Under the pieces are notes generated by a model that saw only the letters and a list, made by a program, of their open reading frames with translations, made no database searches and had not been told where the DNA came from. Both the position numbers and the translations under genes were made by a program. Positions 5,629 to 6,351 of a stretch of DNA of 6,351 nucleotides are shown one piece after another. The stretch lies in the NCBI GenBank assembly GCA_002337925.1, contig DDHB01000019.1, positions 38,546 through 44,896 of the forward strand, read 5' to 3'. Within the stretch, counting starts at the first letter, position 1. Each line of letters begins with the position of its first letter. The DNA is from Sporomusaceae bacterium UBA1887 (GTDB lineage Bacteria; Bacillota; Negativicutes; Sporomusales; DSM-15969).

Positions 5629-6318
5629 ATGTATCTTTTGTTGATTTTAGTTACTTTAGTTGCATCATTTTTGTTTGTCAACTCTCCTTATTTTATCGTT
5701 GGAGGGGTGTTGGTCGAAGGAAATAAGTATGTTTCGGTTGAAGAGGTGTATCGCATTGCCGCTATCCCTGAGTCAGTTAATATCTTCCGGCTAAATACGG
5801 ATGATATTCGCCATCGCTTGACAAGTGATTTGCGTTTGTCGGATGTGGAGGTTTCCCGGAAGCTGCCGACTTCGATTGTTATTCGGCTAAAAGAAAGACA
5901 ACCTTTAGCGTATATAGCAAGCGGATATGGCTTTGTTGAAGTTGATAAACAGGGAATTGTTCTTGCTGCTTTTCGGAATTTGAAACAGGTAAATGTACCG
6001 TTAATCACCGGAATCCGCCTTGGAAATGTGTATGTGGGAGATCAAATCGAAAATAGCCAGATAAAGAATATCTTAACGTATCTGGCTGCACTGGATGAGG
6101 CAACAATTAACCAGCTTTCGGAGATTAATATAAAATCACCGCAGCAGTTAGTTGCGTATACAACTGATTCTATCACCATACGCATAGGCAGTAATGATAA
6201 AATGGACGAAAAATCCAAATTAACGCAGGCTATTATCCAGGAGATACATGATAAAAAATTAGCAGTTGAATATGTTGATTTAAATTATGCGTCTCCTTTT
6301 GTGAAGCTGAAACAATAA
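5629..6318 (+). CDS. ftsQ: Cell division protein FtsQ/DivIB (POTRA-domain)
   Basis: FtsQ/DivIB is a bitopic divisome protein that, with FtsL and FtsB/DivIC, links early and late division proteins and helps control septal wall synthesis. The open frame from ATG 5629 gives 229 aa. Residues 2-19 form the membrane anchor (YLLLILVTLVASFLFVNS). The POTRA domain follows at about 22-92, starting FIVGGVLVEGNKYVSVEEV and including NIFRLNT and VSRKLPTSIVIRLKERQPLAYI. The rest, with GFVEVDKQGIVL and the segment LITGIRLGNVYVGDQ, is the FtsQ/DivIB C-terminal region. The start is doubtful: ATG 5629 has no SD and leaves no basic cytoplasmic tail. The frame continues upstream through basic residues to a TAG at 5593-5595 and beyond it to a good SD/ATG at 5563. 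The gene seems to begin its own transcription unit after the ddl terminator. Identity is firm; the N-terminus is not. Confidence 0.92.
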   Translation: MYLLLILVTLVASFLFVNSPYFIVGGVLVEGNKYVSVEEVYRIAAIPESVNIFRLNTDDIRHRLTSDLRLSDVEVSRKLPTSIVIRLKERQPLAYIASGYGFVEVDKQGIVLAAFRNLKQVNVPLITGIRLGNVYVGDQIENSQIKNILTYLAALDEATINQLSEINIKSPQQLVAYTTDSITIRIGSNDKMDEKSKLTQAIIQEIHDKKLAVEYVDLNYASPFVKLKQ

Positions 6319-6336
6319 GTGAAAGGGGTGAGACTA

Positions 6337-6351
6337 TTGCTTCCTGTAAAG
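6337..6351 (+). CDS. 5' end of an unidentified gene downstream of ftsQ
   Basis: AAGGGG (6323-6328) is followed after 8 bases by TTG 6337, which opens the frame MLPVK before the window ends. An in-frame GTG at 6328 overlaps the SD and is less likely. Only five codons are visible, so the product cannot be named. In Firmicutes dcw clusters ftsQ/divIB is commonly followed by DUF881/small-basic-protein genes or by ftsA and ftsZ. The 18-base gap to ftsQ suggests co-transcription. Confidence 0.5.

Noticed and set aside
1..6351. A previously undescribed system, CRISPR array, mobile element or RNA gene
   Set aside because: Read through on both strands, the window is filled by core wall and division genes. 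There are no direct-repeat arrays, transposase or integrase frames, tRNA-like folds or composition breaks.

Overview
This window is a stretch of the bacterial dcw (division and cell wall) cluster, with all genes on the + strand. The order is ftsW/spoVE (3' part) - murG - murC - murA - ddl - terminator/promoter - ftsQ - start of an unidentified gene. The proteins are Firmicutes-like. G+C looks to be in the mid-40s percent by eye, Shine-Dalgarno (SD) sites are strong and G-rich, and four of the six visible starts use TTG or GTG. This fits an anaerobic spore-forming Firmicute. My best guess is Negativicutes (Sporomusa/Pelosinus-like) or a related Clostridia lineage, but that placement rests on protein style and gene order only.

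Region by region: bases 1-608 encode the C-terminal part of a SEDS-family peptidoglycan glycosyltransferase (FtsW/SpoVE). MurG follows after 11 bases (620-1738). A 68-base spacer with an imperfect hairpin and a possible 19-codon mini-ORF leads to murC (1807-3183). A 76-base spacer leads to murA (3260-4513), and ddl follows after 14 bases (4528-5457). A strong rho-independent terminator (5461-5496) ends this unit. A TATAAT promoter (5522-5527) then starts a second unit with ftsQ/divIB (annotated 5629-6318). The window ends inside the first codons of another gene (from 6337).

Together the genes cover several steps of wall synthesis. MurA makes the first committed precursor, MurC adds L-Ala to UDP-MurNAc, and Ddl makes the D-Ala-D-Ala dipeptide. 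MurG completes lipid II, FtsW/SpoVE polymerises it, and FtsQ is a divisome scaffold on the outer face of the membrane. murB is not next to murC or murA here.

I see no mobile element, CRISPR array, RNA gene or novel defence or metabolic system; this is core chromosome. The most notable anomaly is at the start of ftsQ. A well-placed SD and ATG (5563) open the ftsQ frame, but an in-frame TAG (5593-5595) interrupts it at codon 11. The sequence after the TAG still encodes the basic cytoplasmic tail expected before the FtsQ membrane anchor, and the only downstream ATG (5629) has no SD and begins directly in the membrane segment.
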